From contig JBFMAE010000107.1 of the NCBI GenBank assembly GCA_040756085.1, positions 1 to 14,596 on the forward strand: 14,596 nt of DNA. Direction: 5' to 3'. Each line of letters opens with the position of its first letter. Position 1 is the stretch's first letter. A program made the translations under genes and the position numbers. This document shows positions 14,171 to 14,596 of the stretch, piece by piece. The notes beneath the pieces were generated by a model. It was given only the letters and a program-made list of their open reading frames with translations, made no database searches and was not told where the DNA came from. The DNA comes from JBFMAE01 sp040756085. Lineage in GTDB: Bacteria > Desulfobacterota > BSN033 > UBA1163.

Positions 14171-14596
14171 TTAATAGAAGATGGCCCGCACGATATAATA
14201 TCCGGCCAGGATCACTCCGCCAATGATCATTGAAAAGGCATAGTTCTGAACCAGTCCGGTCTGCATCCTTCGGATCACACTTGAGAGCCAGCCGAAGAGA
14301 TAAGCAATGCCATTCACACTACCATCGATGACGAAATCATCAAACCCTCTCCAGAGGCCAATACCCAACTGTTTGAGGGAGTTGATGAAGAGGATCTCAT
14401 AGAGCTCATCGATATAATATTTATTGAATACCAGTCTGTATAATCCCTTTTGCTTCTCGGCCAAGAGCCTTGGGAGGGCTGGATTCTTCACATAGAAGAG
14501 GTAGGCGATCCCAATTCCGATGAATGCGATGACCACAGAGACTCCCATCATGAAGAGTTCCAGAGCGGCAGAATGGCCACCCGACTCTCCACTCAA
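14171..14596 (-). CDS. nuoL: NADH-quinone oxidoreductase subunit L, C-terminal part (5' end outside window)
   Basis: The last ~141 residues of NuoL; the frame continues past the right edge, and the leading TTG in the window is not a start. The visible part has a transmembrane helix (ELFMMGVSVVIAFIGIGIAY), then the conserved NuoL tail: KGLYRLVFNKYYIDELYEIL, then GIGLWRGFDDFVIDGSVNGI. It ends with a hydrophobic helix (FSMIIGGVILAGYYIVRAIF). This corresponds to the lateral helix and final transmembrane helix that clamps the other antiporter subunits in complex I. NuoL is the distal proton-pumping subunit. It precedes nuoM and nuoN on the same strand, the usual order of the operon's end. The stop is TAA at 14171-14173. 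Confidence 0.94.
   Translation of the reverse strand: MSGESGGHSAALELFMMGVSVVIAFIGIGIAYLFYVKNPALPRLLAEKQKGLYRLVFNKYYIDELYEILFINSLKQLGIGLWRGFDDFVIDGSVNGIAYLFGWLSSVIRRMQTGLVQNYAFSMIIGGVILAGYYIVRAIFY

Noticed and set aside
1..14596. tRNA, rRNA or CRISPR array
   Set aside because: No cloverleaf, rRNA signature or regular repeat-spacer pattern was seen on either strand.

Overview
The window looks like a bacterial chromosome in which an accessory, defence-type gene cluster (about 1-10,630) sits next to the 3' end of a respiratory complex I (nuo) operon (10,880-14,596). There is no rRNA or other marker gene. The NuoL-NuoM-NuoN order, two SEC-C tailed proteins, and dispersed palindromes of the GTCAT...ATGAC and CCCTCCCCC...GGGGGAGGG types suggest an anaerobic deltaproteobacterium (Desulfobacterota-like) or a relative. 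This is an inference from general experience, with low to moderate confidence.

Layout. At the left edge is the C-terminal end of a SNF2-family helicase (+). It is followed by a TPR-like protein with a SEC-C zinc tail (+), a dispersed palindromic repeat, and a small basic protein of unknown function (+). From 2,696 to 10,556 every gene lies on the minus strand. In transcription order these are: an excisionase-like HTH protein; RadC, whose start overlaps the HTH stop (ATGA); a large nuclease-methylase-specificity (R-M-S) fusion broken by an in-frame TAG; a PHP-phosphoesterase N-terminal stub; an AlbA_2/ATPase-like regulator; a coiled-coil protein gene collapsed by an internal deletion; a small acidic protein; a second SEC-C protein; a short GIY-YIG protein; an attC-like palindrome; and a solitary HicB-like antitoxin. 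A near-consensus sigma-70 promoter (TTGACA-17 bp-TATGAT) lies just upstream of the HTH gene, and a clear intrinsic terminator closes the nuo operon at 10,880-10,907.

How the genes fit together. The minus-strand block reads as a restriction or defence operon in decay. Three consecutive large genes (R-M-S enzyme, PHP/ATPase, coiled-coil protein) are each disrupted in a different way, while the small genes and the AlbA_2 regulator between and after them remain open. The nuo genes look intact and keep their proton-channel residues. The gaps between nuoL, nuoM and nuoN hold two different palindromic repeat elements.

The findings most worth checking are the broken R-M-S gene, the deletion-fused coiled-coil gene, the attC-like site with an open frame ending just before it, and the question of what intact version of this locus exists elsewhere. 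Family assignments come from reading motifs by eye; no database search was run.
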